Translations under genes and position numbers: made by a program | Assembly (NCBI GenBank): GCA_030144725.1 | Contig: JASKMD010000027.1 | Coordinates: forward strand, 363,796 to 427,795 | Source: Haematococcus lacustris | Lineage: Eukaryota > Chlorophyta > Chlorophyceae > Chlamydomonadales > Haematococcaceae | Length of the DNA stretch: 64,000 nt | Direction of reading: 5' to 3' | The notes under the pieces: generated by a model | Databases searched by the model: none | Told to the model about the DNA's origin: nothing | Seen by the model: the letters and a program-made list of their open reading frames with translations, nothing else | Shown here: positions 11,287 through 23,384 of the stretch, in pieces | How the letters are laid out: each line of letters opens with the position of its first letter | Numbering within the stretch: the first letter of the stretch is position 1

Positions 11287-11898
11287 ATGGGTTCCCCTCC
11301 CAGTTTCCCCCCACAAGCCTCTCCGCGCTGCCCAGGGCACTTGGGGCTGCTGGTGAAGGCCCTCACTAAGGGCGCGGTTCTGGCCTCCAAGGGCAAGCTC
11401 GCAGCTAACAAGCTGAGAGCTTCCACAGCCAAGGGTCTAGCAGCAGCCGGGCAGTGGGTGGGTGCGGAACCTTCCGCCAGCCCTCCCTCCCTTGACCCCG
11501 TGGACGCCGAGGTAGCGGGCCCCACCGCCCCTTGGCCAAGGCAGGACACGGGTGTAGGCTCAGTCCATCTTCTCCCAGTGCAGGAGACCGTTCCTTCTTC
11601 CGGGATGGGCAGCCGTTTCGGGTCAGAGAGGGGCGGAGCCGCTGAGATGCAGGCCAGTCAGTCTCCCCGCTGGTTTGACACCGCCGCCAGGGCCCCTCCG
11701 CGCCCCTCCCTGGGTGACAGGAGGGCCGGGCGGGAGGAGCGGCAGGGGGAGGCCCAATGTAGGTCGAGGCGAGGCAGCACGCAGTCAGCTACCCAGCCAG
11801 CCAAAGGGGGTCCTCCCCGGCGCCGGTATGACATCCCCTCGTCCGCTTCCAGCTCTGAGGTCAAGGAGGATCTGCGGGTAGGGATAGTAGGCGGGTAG
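11287..11898 (+). CDS. Low-complexity ORF, copy 4
   Basis: Same 203-residue frame; followed by the GGCAAA minisatellite variant also found after copy 2. Function unknown. Confidence 0.3.
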   Translation: MGSPPSFPPQASPRCPGHLGLLVKALTKGAVLASKGKLAANKLRASTAKGLAAAGQWVGAEPSASPPSLDPVDAEVAGPTAPWPRQDTGVGSVHLLPVQETVPSSGMGSRFGSERGGAAEMQASQSPRWFDTAARAPPRPSLGDRRAGREERQGEAQCRSRRGSTQSATQPAKGGPPRRRYDIPSSASSSEVKEDLRVGIVGG

Positions 11899-12448
11899 GG
11901 GGATAGGCGAGGGGGGTAGGCGAGGGGGGTAGGCGAGGGGGTTAGGCAAATAGGCGGGTAGGGATAGTGATCTAGAGGCTCAGCTCAGGCCGCGGCTAGC
12001 CGGCAGGCAGCGTGCTGCTCAGCTTGGTCATGGGTCCCCACAGGTGTGCCGCTACGGGCTGCTCAGCCCCACCACCAGCCTAGCCAGCTCGCAAGGGGCC
12101 CCCTGTGACAGCCCTGTAGCTGAGTCAGCCGGGCCCCGGGAGGGCAGGGTGCCCAGAATGCCTAAGCGGTAGGGGCCCAGGGTGCCTAAGCGGCAGCAGC
12201 CCGAGCAGGCAGGACAGCTTGGGGACGAGGGAGAGCAGCTCGGTCCTCTGCCCCTGCGGCCCCTTCGGCCATCTATTCACGTGCGCTTCGGGTCCGCCTG
12301 CGTCGCCCCGGGGCCAAGTTGGCCTGCATTGAGGCCTCTCCGGCCCCACCCCCAAGCCCACCCCCTTTGCCAGGGCCGCTCCCCTTCCTAGCCCACCCAC
12401 CCTCCTCCACACACGCGTAGCCCGCGCGAGGACGAGCCAGGACTAGCC

Positions 12449-13644
12449 ATGCAACGCCCACGTGCAGCCGCCAAGTTCATGGCAGTCACCCTCAACATGC
12501 AGGGCCTTGCCCAACCTCACAAGCTGCAGGCCCTGCTAGACTGGGCCGCTGACAGCCCGGCGCAGGTGGTGTTCCTTCAAAAGTGTCATAGGGCGGAGAG
12601 CGTGTGGCAGTGGGCAGAAACCAGTTCAGGGGCCAAGCCCGCCTGGCCAGGGCAGTGGTTCTACACCCCCCGGCACCGGCAGTTCCCAGTGCTGACTGGT
12701 GTTGGTCAAGCCCTCCACCATCCTCCAGGGGTGCACCCAGGTGCAGCTGCAGGAAGAGGGGGCCCAGGGGCGGGTGCTGCGGGTGGACGGGGAGCTGGCA
12801 GGCAGACCAATGTTCCTTGTGTGCGTGTCCGCCCCGGCGCAGCAGGCAGAGCGGCCAGCGTTCTACGCATAGTGCCTTCCTGCTTGCCTCCTGCCAGCCG
12901 CCGACCGCCGCGTACTCCTCATGGGAGGCGACCTCAACTGTATCCTGGCCCCAGCGGACAGAGTGGGCATCCCGCAGAGCTCGCAGCATGGGGAGGCCTG
13001 GGTGGGCAGCCGGGGCCAAGGGGCGGAGCAGCTGCGGCAGCTGGCGGGTGAGCGGGGTCTGGTGGACCCGTGGCGTCATCTGCACCCCTCCAAGAGAGAC
13101 CTCACCCACTTCAGCGAGCGTTGGCAGACGGGTGCGCGCCTCGATCGGTGGTACATCTCAGAGCGTTGGCAGACGGGTGCGCGCCTCGATCGGTGGTACA
13201 TCTCAGAGGAGTTGGTGCAGTGGCAGATGGACAGCGCCATCCAGGGGCTGCCCACCGACCACCGGCCGGTATCTGAGGCTGTGTGCCCCCCGACCTGCCT
13301 CTCATCGTCCCCGCTCCCTGGCGCTGCACCCCGCCCACCTCGACAACCCTGACCTCCTAGACTGCCTCAAGGTCTTCCCAACAGGCGAGGCACAACACCA
13401 CTAGGCTGCGAGTCAGCTGGGGCTGCCCAGGGATGGGCACAGCGCTAGGTGGGCCCGCCTCAAGCAGGGCCTGGCCAGGCGCGCCCAACAGTTCCTGCGG
13501 GTCCAACGCCGAGCGCAGCGTGATCTGCGGCAGCGCAGGGAGAAGGCGGCGGCAGCGGCCAGGGCGCACCTCGTGCGGCAGCTAATGCGGGTGGAGCGAG
13601 AGGGGGAGGCTGAGGTTGGCTCAGCAGCAGCGACAGCAGCATAG
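12449..13644 (+). pseudogene. LINE APE endonuclease and linker, array unit 5
   Basis: Same broken structure, lacking the T variant of units 4 and 6 that flank it. This patchwork points to exchange or conversion between units. Confidence 0.85.
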
Positions 13645-13906
13645 CCCTACATCCCGGGGCCCTCACCCTGCCTGAGTTGTCCACCCCCCCCTCCAGCGCA
13701 CCTCAGTTGGGGCTGGCACGGCTGGGGATGAGGGGGCCCGGGTGGCGCATGCGTCTTGCTTTGTCCCGCCCCGCCCCGCGCTCCCCCCCCTCACACCTCT
13801 TCCCACACGTTTGCTCTCTGGCCCCCTCTACACCCCTTGGGCAGCCCCTCCCCCCTTGTTAAGTCCTCCCGCTGCCCGTCACGGGGCTCTTGAGGGGTCT
13901 ATCGCC

Positions 13907-14518
13907 ATGGGTTCCCCTCCCAGTTTCCCCCCACAAGCCTCTCCGCGCTGCCCAGGGCACTTGGGGCTGCTGGTGAAGGCCCTCACTAAGGGCGCGGTTC
14001 TGGCCTCCAAGGGCAAGCTCGCAGCTAACAAGCTGAGAGCTTCCACAGCCAAGGGTCTAGCAGCAGCCGGGCAGTGGGTGGGTGCGGAACCTTCCGCCAG
14101 CCCTCCCTCCCTTGACCCCGTGGACGCCGAGGTAGCGGGCCCCACCGCCCCTTGGCCAAGGCAGGACACGGGTGTAGGCTCAGTCCATCTTCTCCCAGTG
14201 CAGGAGACCGTTCCTTCTTCCGGAATGGGCAGCCGTTTCGGGTCAGAGAGGGGCGGAGCCGCTGAGATGCAGGCCAGTCAGTCTCCCCGCTGGTTTGACA
14301 CCGCCGCCAGGGCCCCTCCGCGCCCCTCCCTGGGTGACAGGAGGGCCGGGCGGGAGGAGCGGCAGGGGGAGGCCCAATGTAGGTCGAGGCGAGGCAGCAC
14401 GCAGTCAGCTACCCAGCCAGCCAAAGGGGGTCCTCCCCGGCGCCGGTATGACATCCCCTCGTCCGCTTCCAGCTCTGAGGTCAAGGAGGATCTGCGGGTA
14501 GGGATAGTAGGCGGGTAG
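13907..14518 (+). CDS. Low-complexity ORF, copy 5
   Basis: Same 203-residue frame, with the CCGGAATGGG variant and GGCAAG minisatellite form, as in copies 3 and 6. Confidence 0.3.
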   Translation: MGSPPSFPPQASPRCPGHLGLLVKALTKGAVLASKGKLAANKLRASTAKGLAAAGQWVGAEPSASPPSLDPVDAEVAGPTAPWPRQDTGVGSVHLLPVQETVPSSGMGSRFGSERGGAAEMQASQSPRWFDTAARAPPRPSLGDRRAGREERQGEAQCRSRRGSTQSATQPAKGGPPRRRYDIPSSASSSEVKEDLRVGIVGG

Positions 14519-15068
14519 GGGGATAGGCGAGGGGGGTAGGCGAGGGGGGTAGGCGAGGGGGTTAGGCAAGTAGGCGGGTAGGGATAGTGATCTAGAGGCT
14601 CAGCTCAGGCCGCGGCTAGCCGGCAGGCAGCGTGCTGCTCAGCTTGGTCATGGGTCCCCACAGGTGTGCCGCTACGGGCTGCTCAGCCCCACCACCAGCC
14701 TAGCCAGCTCGCAAGGGGCCCCCTGTGACAGCCCTGTAGCTGAGTCAGCCGGGCCCCGGGAGGGCAGGGTGCCCAGAATGCCTAAGCGGTAGGGGCCCAG
14801 GGTGCCTAAGCGGCAGCAGCCCGAGCAGGCAGGACAGCTTGGGGACGAGGGAGAGCAGCTCGGTCCTCTGCCCCTGCGGCCCCTTCGGCCATCTATTCAC
14901 GTGCGCTTCGGGTCCGCCTGCGTCGCCCCGGGGCCAAGTTGGCCTGCATTGAGGCCTCTCCGGCCCCACCCCCAAGCCCACCCCCTTTGCCAGGGCCGCT
15001 CCCCTTCCTAGCCCACCCACCCTCCTCCACACACGCGTAGCCCGCGCGAGGACGAGCCAGGACTAGCC

Positions 15069-16264
15069 ATGCAACGCCCACGTGCAGCCGCCAAGTTCAT
15101 GGCAGTCACCCTCAACATGCAGGGCCTTGCCCAACCTCACAAGCTGCAGGCCCTGCTAGACTGGGCCGCTGACAGCCCGGCGCAGGTGGTGTTCCTTCAA
15201 AAGTGTCATAGGGCGGAGAGCGTGTGGCAGTGGGCAGAAACCAGTTCAGGGGCCAAGCCCGCCTGGCCAGGGCAGTGGTTCTACACCCCCCGGCACCGGC
15301 AGTTCCCAGTGCTGACTGGTGTTGGTCAAGCCCTCCACCATCCTCCAGGGGTGCACCCAGGTGCAGCTGCAGGAAGAGGGGGCCCAGGGGCGGGTGCTGC
15401 TGGTGGACGGGGAGCTGGCAGGCAGACCAATGTTCCTTGTGTGCGTGTCCGCCCCGGCGCAGCAGGCAGAGCGGCCAGCGTTCTACGCATAGTGCCTTCC
15501 TGCTTGCCTCCTGCCAGCCGCCGACCGCCGCGTACTCCTCATGGGAGGCGACCTCAACTGTATCCTGGCCCCAGCGGACAGAGTGGGCATCCCGCAGAGC
15601 TCGCAGCATGGGGAGGCCTGGGTGGGCAGCCGGGGCCAAGGGGCGGAGCAGCTGCGGCAGCTGGCGGGTGAGCGGGGTCTGGTGGACCCGTGGCGTCATC
15701 TGCACCCCTCCAAGAGAGACCTCACCCACTTCAGCGAGCGTTGGCAGACGGGTGCGCGCCTCGATCGGTGGTACATCTCAGAGCGTTGGCAGACGGGTGC
15801 GCGCCTCGATCGGTGGTACATCTCAGAGGAGTTGGTGCAGTGGCAGATGGACAGCGCCATCCAGGGGCTGCCCACCGACCACCGGCCGGTATCTGAGGCT
15901 GTGTGCCCCCCGACCTGCCTCTCATCGTCCCCGCTCCCTGGCGCTGCACCCCGCCCACCTCGACAACCCTGACCTCCTAGACTGCCTCAAGGTCTTCCCA
16001 ACAGGCGAGGCACAACACCACTAGGCTGCGAGTCAGCTGGGGCTGCCCAGGGATGGGCACAGCGCTAGGTGGGCCCGCCTCAAGCAGGGCCTGGCCAGGC
16101 GCGCCCAACAGTTCCTGCGGGTCCAACGCCGAGCGCAGCGTGATCTGCGGCAGCGCAGGGAGAAGGCGGCGGCAGCGGCCAGGGCGCACCTCGTGCGGCA
16201 GCTAATGCGGGTGGAGCGAGAGGGGGAGGCTGAGGTTGGCTCAGCAGCAGCGACAGCAGCATAG
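15069..16264 (+). pseudogene. LINE APE endonuclease and linker, array unit 6
   Basis: Same broken structure. It carries the T variant of unit 4 in the endonuclease but the downstream variants of units 3 and 5, so it looks like a recombinant of the two types. Confidence 0.85.
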
Positions 16265-16526
16265 CCCTACATCCCGGGGCCCTCACCCTGCCTGAGTTGT
16301 CCACCCCCCCCTCCAGCGCACCTCAGTTGGGGCTGGCACGGCTGGGGATGAGGGGGCCCGGGTGGCGCATGCGTCTTGCTTTGTCCCGCCCCGCCCCGCG
16401 CTCCCCCCCCTCACACCTCTTCCCACACGTTTGCTCTCTGGCCCCCTCTACACCCCTTGGGCAGCCCCTCCCCCCTTGTTAAGTCCTCCCGCTGCCCGTC
16501 ACGGGGCTCTTGAGGGGTCTATCGCC

Positions 16527-17138
16527 ATGGGTTCCCCTCCCAGTTTCCCCCCACAAGCCTCTCCGCGCTGCCCAGGGCACTTGGGGCTGCTGGTGAAGGC
16601 CCTCACTAAGGGCGCGGTTCTGGCCTCCAAGGGCAAGCTCGCAGCTAACAAGCTGAGAGCTTCCACAGCCAAGGGTCTAGCAGCAGCCGGGCAGTGGGTG
16701 GGTGCGGAACCTTCCGCCAGCCCTCCCTCCCTTGACCCCGTGGACGCCGAGGTAGCGGGCCCCACCGCCCCTTGGCCAAGGCAGGACACGGGTGTAGGCT
16801 CAGTCCATCTTCTCCCAGTGCAGGAGACCGTTCCTTCTTCCGGAATGGGCAGCCGTTTCGGGTCAGAGAGGGGCGGAGCCGCTGAGATGCAGGCCAGTCA
16901 GTCTCCCCGCTGGTTTGACACCGCCGCCAGGGCCCCTCCGCGCCCCTCCCTGGGTGACAGGAGGGCCGGGCGGGAGGAGCGGCAGGGGGAGGCCCAATGT
17001 AGGTCGAGGCGAGGCAGCACGCAGTCAGCTACCCAGCCAGCCAAAGGGGGTCCTCCCCGGCGCCGGTATGACATCCCCTCGTCCGCTTCCAGCTCTGAGG
17101 TCAAGGAGGATCTGCGGGTAGGGATAGTAGGCGGGTAG
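16527..17138 (+). CDS. Low-complexity ORF, copy 6
   Basis: Same 203-residue frame with the CCGGAATGGG variant. Function unknown. Confidence 0.3.
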   Translation: MGSPPSFPPQASPRCPGHLGLLVKALTKGAVLASKGKLAANKLRASTAKGLAAAGQWVGAEPSASPPSLDPVDAEVAGPTAPWPRQDTGVGSVHLLPVQETVPSSGMGSRFGSERGGAAEMQASQSPRWFDTAARAPPRPSLGDRRAGREERQGEAQCRSRRGSTQSATQPAKGGPPRRRYDIPSSASSSEVKEDLRVGIVGG

Positions 17139-17688
17139 GGGGATAGGCGAGGGGGGTAGGCGAGGGGGGTAGGCGAGGGGGTTAGGCAAGTAGGCGGGTA
17201 GGGATAGTGATCTAGAGGCTCAGCTCAGGCCGCGGCTAGCCGGCAGGCAGCGTGCTGCTCAGCTTGGTCATGGGTCCCCACAGGTGTGCCGCTACGGGCT
17301 GCTCAGCCCCACCACCAGCCTAGCCAGCTCGCAAGGGGCCCCCTGTGACAGCCCTGTAGCTGAGTCAGCCGGGCCCCGGGAGGGCAGGGTGCCCAGAATG
17401 CCTAAGCGGTAGGGGCCCAGGGTGCCTAAGCGGCAGCAGCCCGAGCAGGCAGGACAGCTTGGGGACGAGGGAGAGCAGCTCGGTCCTCTGCCCCTGCGGC
17501 CCCTTCGGCCATCTATTCACGTGCGCTTCGGGTCCGCCTGCGTCGCCCCGGGGCCAAGTTGGCCTGCATTGAGGCCTCTCCGGCCCCACCCCCAAGCCCA
17601 CCCCCTTTGCCAGGGCCGCTCCCCTTCCTAGCCCACCCACCCTCCTCCACACACGCGTAGCCCGCGCGAGGACGAGCCAGGACTAGCC

Positions 17689-18884
17689 ATGCAACGCCCA
17701 CGTGCAGCCGCCAAGTTCATGGCAGTCACCCTCAACATGCAGGGCCTTGCCCAACCTCACAAGCTGCAGGCCCTGCTAGACTGGGCCGCTGACAGCCCGG
17801 CGCAGGTGGTGTTCCTTCAAAAGTGTCATAGGGCGGAGAGCGTGTGGCAGTGGGCAGAAACCAGTTCAGGGGCCAAGCCCGCCTGGCCAGGGCAGTGGTT
17901 CTACACCCCCCGGCACCGGCAGTTCCCAGTGCTGACTGGTGTTGGTCAAGCCCTCCACCATCCTCCAGGGGTGCACCCAGGTGCAGCTGCAGGAAGAGGG
18001 GGCCCAGGGGCGGGTGCTGCGGGTGGACGGGGAGCTGGCAGGCAGACCAATGTTCCTTGTGTGCGTGTCCGCCCCGGCGCAGCAGGCAGAGCGGCCAGCG
18101 TTCTACGCATAGTGCCTTCCTGCTTGCCTCCTGCCAGCCGCCGACCGCCGCGTACTCCTCATGGGAGGCGACCTCAACTGTATCCTGGCCCCAGCGGACA
18201 GAGTGGGCATCCCGCAGAGCTCGCAGCATGGGGAGGCCTGGGTGGGCAGCCGGGGCCAAGGGGCGGAGCAGCTGCGGCAGCTGGCGGGTGAGCGGGGTCT
18301 GGTGGACCCGTGGCGTCATCTGCACCCCTCCAAGAGAGACCTCACCCACTTCAGCGAGCGTTGGCAGACGGGTGCGCGCCTCGATCGGTGGTACATCTCA
18401 GAGCGTTGGCAGACGGGTGCGCGCCTCGATCGGTGGTACATCTCAGAGGAGTTGGTGCAGTGGCAGATGGACAGCGCCATCCAGGGGCTGCCCACCGACC
18501 ACCGGCCGGTATCTGAGGCTGTGTGCCCCCCGACCTGCCTCTCATCGTCCCCGCTCCCTGGCGCTGCACCCCGCCCACCTCGACAACCCTGACCTCCTAG
18601 ACTGCCTCAAGGTCTTCCCAACAGGCGAGGCACAACACCACTAGGCTGCGAGTCAGCTGGGGCTGCCCAGGGATGGGCACAGCGCTAGGTGGGCCCGCCT
18701 CAAGCAGGGCCTGGCCAGGCGCGCCCAACAGTTCCTGCGGGTCCAACGCCGAGCGCAGCGTGATCTGCGGCAGCGCAGGGAGAAGGCGGCGGCAGCGGCC
18801 AGGGCGCACCTCGTGCGGCAGCTAATGCGGGTGGAGCGAGAGGGGGAGGCTGAGGTTGGCTCAGCAGCAGCGACAGCAGCATAG
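17689..18884 (+). pseudogene. LINE APE endonuclease and linker, array unit 7
   Basis: Same broken structure. A C is missing from the C-run just downstream (near 18930), making this unit 2,619 bp. Unit 8 shares the loss. Confidence 0.85.
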
Positions 18885-19145
18885 CCCTACATCCCGGGGC
18901 CCTCACCCTGCCTGAGTTGTCCACCCCCCCTCCAGCGCACCTCAGTTGGGGCTGGCACGGCTGGGGATGAGGGGGCCCGGGTGGCGCATGCGTCTTGCTT
19001 TGTCCCGCCCCGCCCCGCGCTCCCCCCCCTCACACCTCTTCCCACACGTTTGCTCTCTGGCCCCCTCTACACCCCTTGGGCAGCCCCTCCCCCCTTGTTA
19101 AGTCCTCCCGCTGCCCGTCACGGGGCTCTTGAGGGGTCTATCGCC

Positions 19146-19757
19146 ATGGGTTCCCCTCCCAGTTTCCCCCCACAAGCCTCTCCGCGCTGCCCAGGGCACT
19201 TGGGGCTGCTGGTGAAGGCCCTCACTAAGGGCGCGGTTCTGGCCTCCAAGGGCAAGCTCGCAGCTAACAAGCTGAGAGCTTCCACAGCCAAGGGTCTAGC
19301 AGCAGCCGGGCAGTGGGTGGGTGCGGAACCTTCCGCCAGCCCTCCCTCCCTTGACCCCGTGGACGCCGAGGTAGCGGGCCCCACCGCCCCTTGGCCAAGG
19401 CAGGACACGGGTGTAGGCTCAGTCCATCTTCTCCCAGTGCAGGAGACCGTTCCTTCTTCCGGGATGGGCAGCCGTTTCGGGTCAGAGAGGGGCGGAGCCG
19501 CTGAGATGCAGGCCAGTCAGTCTCCCCGCTGGTTTGACACCGCCGCCAGGGCCCCTCCGCGCCCCTCCCTGGGTGACAGGAGGGCCGGGCGGGAGGAGCG
19601 GCAGGGGGAGGCCCAATGTAGGTCGAGGCGAGGCAGCACGCAGTCAGCTACCCAGCCAGCCAAAGGGGGTCCTCCCCGGCGCCGGTATGACATCCCCTCG
19701 TCCGCTTCCAGCTCTGAGGTCAAGGAGGATCTGCGGGTAGGGATAGTAGGCGGGTAG
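19146..19757 (+). CDS. Low-complexity ORF, copy 7
   Basis: Same 203-residue frame, followed by the GGCGAG minisatellite form shared only with copy 8. Confidence 0.3.
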   Translation: MGSPPSFPPQASPRCPGHLGLLVKALTKGAVLASKGKLAANKLRASTAKGLAAAGQWVGAEPSASPPSLDPVDAEVAGPTAPWPRQDTGVGSVHLLPVQETVPSSGMGSRFGSERGGAAEMQASQSPRWFDTAARAPPRPSLGDRRAGREERQGEAQCRSRRGSTQSATQPAKGGPPRRRYDIPSSASSSEVKEDLRVGIVGG

Positions 19758-20307
19758 GGGGATAGGCGAGGGGGGTAGGCGAGGGGGGTAGGCGAGGGGG
19801 TTAGGCGAGTAGGCGGGTAGGGATAGTGATCTAGAGGCTCAGCTCAGGCCGCGGCTAGCCGGCAGGCAGCGTGCTGCTCAGCTTGGTCATGGGTCCCCAC
19901 AGGTGTGCCGCTACGGGCTGCTCAGCCCCACCACCAGCCTAGCCAGCTCGCAAGGGGCCCCCTGTGACAGCCCTGTAGCTGAGTCAGCCGGGCCCCGGGA
20001 GGGCAGGGTGCCCAGAATGCCTAAGCGGTAGGGGCCCAGGGTGCCTAAGCGGCAGCAGCCCGAGCAGGCAGGACAGCTTGGGGACGAGGGAGAGCAGCTC
20101 GGTCCTCTGCCCCTGCGGCCCCTTCGGCCATCTATTCACGTGCGCTTCGGGTCCGCCTGCGTCGCCCCGGGGCCAAGTTGGCCTGCATTGAGGCCTCTCC
20201 GGCCCCACCCCCAAGCCCACCCCCTTTGCCAGGGCCGCTCCCCTTCCTAGCCCACCCACCCTCCTCCACACACGCGTAGCCCGCGCGAGGACGAGCCAGG
20301 ACTAGCC

Positions 20308-21503
20308 ATGCAACGCCCACGTGCAGCCGCCAAGTTCATGGCAGTCACCCTCAACATGCAGGGCCTTGCCCAACCTCACAAGCTGCAGGCCCTGCTAGAC
20401 TGGGCCGCTGACAGCCCGGCGCAGGTGGTGTTCCTTCAAAAGTGTCATAGGGCGGAGAGCGTGTGGCAGTGGGCAGAAACCAGTTCAGGGGCCAAGCCCG
20501 CCTGGCCAGGGCAGTGGTTCTACACCCCCCGGCACCGGCAGTTCCCAGTGCTGACTGGTGTTGGTCAAGCCCTCCACCATCCTCCAGGGGTGCACCCAGG
20601 TGCAGCTGCAGGAAGAGGGGGCCCAGGGGCGGGTGCTGCGGGTGGACGGGGAGCTGGCAGGCAGACCAATGTTCCTTGTGTGCGTGTCCGCCCCGGCGCA
20701 GCAGGCAGAGCGGCCAGCGTTCTACGCATAGTGCCTTCCTGCTTGCCTCCTGCCAGCCGCCGACCGCCGCGTACTCCTCATGGGAGGCGACCTCAACTGT
20801 ATCCTGGCCCCAGCGGACAGAGTGGGCATCCCGCAGAGCTCGCAGCATGGGGAGGCCTGGGTGGGCAGCCGGGGCCAAGGGGCGGAGCAGCTGCGGCAGC
20901 TGGCGGGTGAGCGGGGTCTGGTGGACCCGTGGCGTCATCTGCACCCCTCCAAGAGAGACCTCACCCACTTCAGCGAGCGTTGGCAGACGGGTGCGCGCCT
21001 CGATCGGTGGTACATCTCAGAGCGTTGGCAGACGGGTGCGCGCCTCGATCGGTGGTACATCTCAGAGGAGTTGGTGCAGTGGCAGATGGACAGCGCCATC
21101 CAGGGGCTGCCCACCGACCACCGGCCGGTATCTGAGGCTGTGTGCCCCCCGACCTGCCTCTCATCGTCCCCGCTCCCTGGCGCTGCACCCCGCCCACCTC
21201 GACAACCCTGACCTCCTAGACTGCCTCAAGGTCTTCCCAACAGGCGAGGCACAACACCACTAGGCTGCGAGTCAGCTGGGGCTGCCCAGGGATGGGCACA
21301 GCGCTAGGTGGGCCCGCCTCAAGCAGGGCCTGGCCAGGCGCGCCCAACAGTTCCTGCGGGTCCAACGCCGAGCGCAGCGTGATCTGCGGCAGCGCAGGGA
21401 GAAGGCGGCGGCAGCGGCCAGGGCGCACCTCGTGCGGCAGCTAATGCGGGTGGAGCGAGAGGGGGAGGCTGAGGTTGGCTCAGCAGCAGCGACAGCAGCA
21501 TAG
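20308..21503 (+). pseudogene. LINE APE endonuclease and linker, array unit 8
   Basis: Last complete copy before the gap; same broken structure and the same lost C downstream as unit 7. Confidence 0.85.
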
Positions 21504-21765
21504 CCCTACATCCCGGGGCCCTCACCCTGCCTGAGTTGTCCACCCCCCCTCCAGCGCACCTCAGTTGGGGCTGGCACGGCTGGGGATGAGGGGGCCCGGG
21601 TGGCGCATGCGTCTTGCTTTGTCCCGCCCCGCCCCGCGCTCCCCCCCCCTCACACCTCTTCCCACACGTTTGCTCTCTGGCCCCCTCTACACCCCTTGGG
21701 CAGCCCCTCCCCCCTTGTTAAGTCCTCCCGCTGCCCGTCACGGGGCTCTTGAGGGGTCTATCGCC

Positions 21766-22377
21766 ATGGGTTCCCCTCCCAGTTTCCCCCCACAAGCCTC
21801 TCCGCGCTGCCCAGGGCACTTGGGGCTGCTGGTGAAGGCCCTCACTAAGGGCGCGGTTCTGGCCTCCAAGGGCAAGCTCGCAGCTAACAAGCTGAGAGCT
21901 TCCACAGCCAAGGGTCTAGCAGCAGCCGGGCAGTGGGTGGGTGCGGAACCTTCCGCCAGCCCTCCCTCCCTTGACCCCGTGGACGCCGAGGTAGCGGGCC
22001 CCACCGCCCCTTGGCCAAGGCAGGACACGGGTGTAGGCTCAGTCCATCTTCTCCCAGTGCAGGAGACCGTTCCTTCTTCCGGGATGGGCAGCCGTTTCGG
22101 GTCAGAGAGGGGCGGAGCCGCTGAGATGCAGGCCAGTCAGTCTCCCCGCTGGTTTGACACCGCCGCCAGGGCCCCTCCGCGCCCCTCCCTGGGTGACAGG
22201 AGGGCCGGGCGGGAGGAGCGGCAGGGGGAGGCCCAATGTAGGTCGAGGCGAGGCAGCACGCAGTCAGCTACCCAGCCAGCCAAAGGGGGTCCTCCCCGGC
22301 GCCGGTATGACATCCCCTCGTCCGCTTCCAGCTCTGAGGTCAAGGAGGATCTGCGGGTAGGGATAGTAGGCGGGTAG
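21766..22377 (+). CDS. Low-complexity ORF, copy 8
   Basis: Same 203-residue frame. An extra C upstream (near 21642) joins a further N-terminal frame that could begin at an ATG at 21586, unlike the other copies. Function unknown. Confidence 0.3.
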   Translation: MGSPPSFPPQASPRCPGHLGLLVKALTKGAVLASKGKLAANKLRASTAKGLAAAGQWVGAEPSASPPSLDPVDAEVAGPTAPWPRQDTGVGSVHLLPVQETVPSSGMGSRFGSERGGAAEMQASQSPRWFDTAARAPPRPSLGDRRAGREERQGEAQCRSRRGSTQSATQPAKGGPPRRRYDIPSSASSSEVKEDLRVGIVGG

Positions 22378-22884
22378 GGGGATAGGCGAGGGGGGTAGGC
22401 GAGGGGGGTAGGCGAGGGGGTTAGGCGAGTAGGCGGGTAGGGATAGTGATCTAGAGGCTCAGCTCAGGCCGCGGCTAGCCGGCAGGCAGCGTGCTGCTCA
22501 GCTTGGTCATGGGTCCCCACAGGTGTGCCGCTACGGGCTGCTCAGCCCCACCACCAGCCTAGCCAGCTCGCAAGGGGCCCCCTGTGACAGCCCTGTAGCT
22601 GAGTCAGCCGGGCCCCGGGAGGGCAGGGTGCCCAGAATGCCTAAGCGGTAGGGGCCCAGGGTGCCTAAGCGGCAGCAGCCCGAGCAGGCAGGACAGCTTG
22701 GGGACGAGGGAGAGCAGCTCGGTCCTCTGCCCCTGCGGCCCCTTCGGCCATCTATTCACGTGCGCTTCGGGTCCGCCTGCGTCGCCCCGGGGCCAAGTTG
22801 GCCTGCATTGAGGCCTCTCCGGCCCCACCCCCAAGCCCACCCCCTTTGCCAGGGCCGCTCCCCTTCCTAGCCCACCCACCCTCC

Positions 22885-23384
22885 NNNNNNNNNNNNNNNN
22901 NNNNNNNNNNNNNNNNNNNNNNNNNNNNNNNNNNNNNNNNNNNNNNNNNNNNNNNNNNNNNNNNNNNNNNNNNNNNNNNNNNNNNNNNNNNNNNNNNNNN
23001 NNNNNNNNNNNNNNNNNNNNNNNNNNNNNNNNNNNNNNNNNNNNNNNNNNNNNNNNNNNNNNNNNNNNNNNNNNNNNNNNNNNNNNNNNNNNNNNNNNNN
23101 NNNNNNNNNNNNNNNNNNNNNNNNNNNNNNNNNNNNNNNNNNNNNNNNNNNNNNNNNNNNNNNNNNNNNNNNNNNNNNNNNNNNNNNNNNNNNNNNNNNN
23201 NNNNNNNNNNNNNNNNNNNNNNNNNNNNNNNNNNNNNNNNNNNNNNNNNNNNNNNNNNNNNNNNNNNNNNNNNNNNNNNNNNNNNNNNNNNNNNNNNNNN
23301 NNNNNNNNNNNNNNNNNNNNNNNNNNNNNNNNNNNNNNNNNNNNNNNNNNNNNNNNNNNNNNNNNNNNNNNNNNNNNNNNNNNN
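22885..23384. other. Assembly gap (500 N)
   Basis: A run of exactly 500 N, probably a placeholder of unknown true size. It interrupts the ninth array unit. Confidence 0.99.

Larger units (their letters stand above)
1..22884. repeat. Tandem array of a 2,620-bp unit derived from a dead LINE 5' half
   Basis: The same sequence recurs with a strict 2,620-bp period. The endonuclease start codon lies at 422, 4589, 7209, 9829, 12449, 15069, 17689 and 20308. The first spacing is longer because of a 1,547-bp insertion, and one later spacing is 2,619 because a C is lost from a C-run. Each unit holds, in order, a low-complexity ORF, a G-rich minisatellite, a broken APE endonuclease and the basic linker that follows the endonuclease in LINEs. 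No RT is present. Units differ by only a few scattered bases and share all frameshifts, stops and an internal 45-bp duplication, so amplification followed inactivation. The window opens inside a unit and the array enters an assembly gap, so the true copy number is unknown. Confidence 0.95.
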
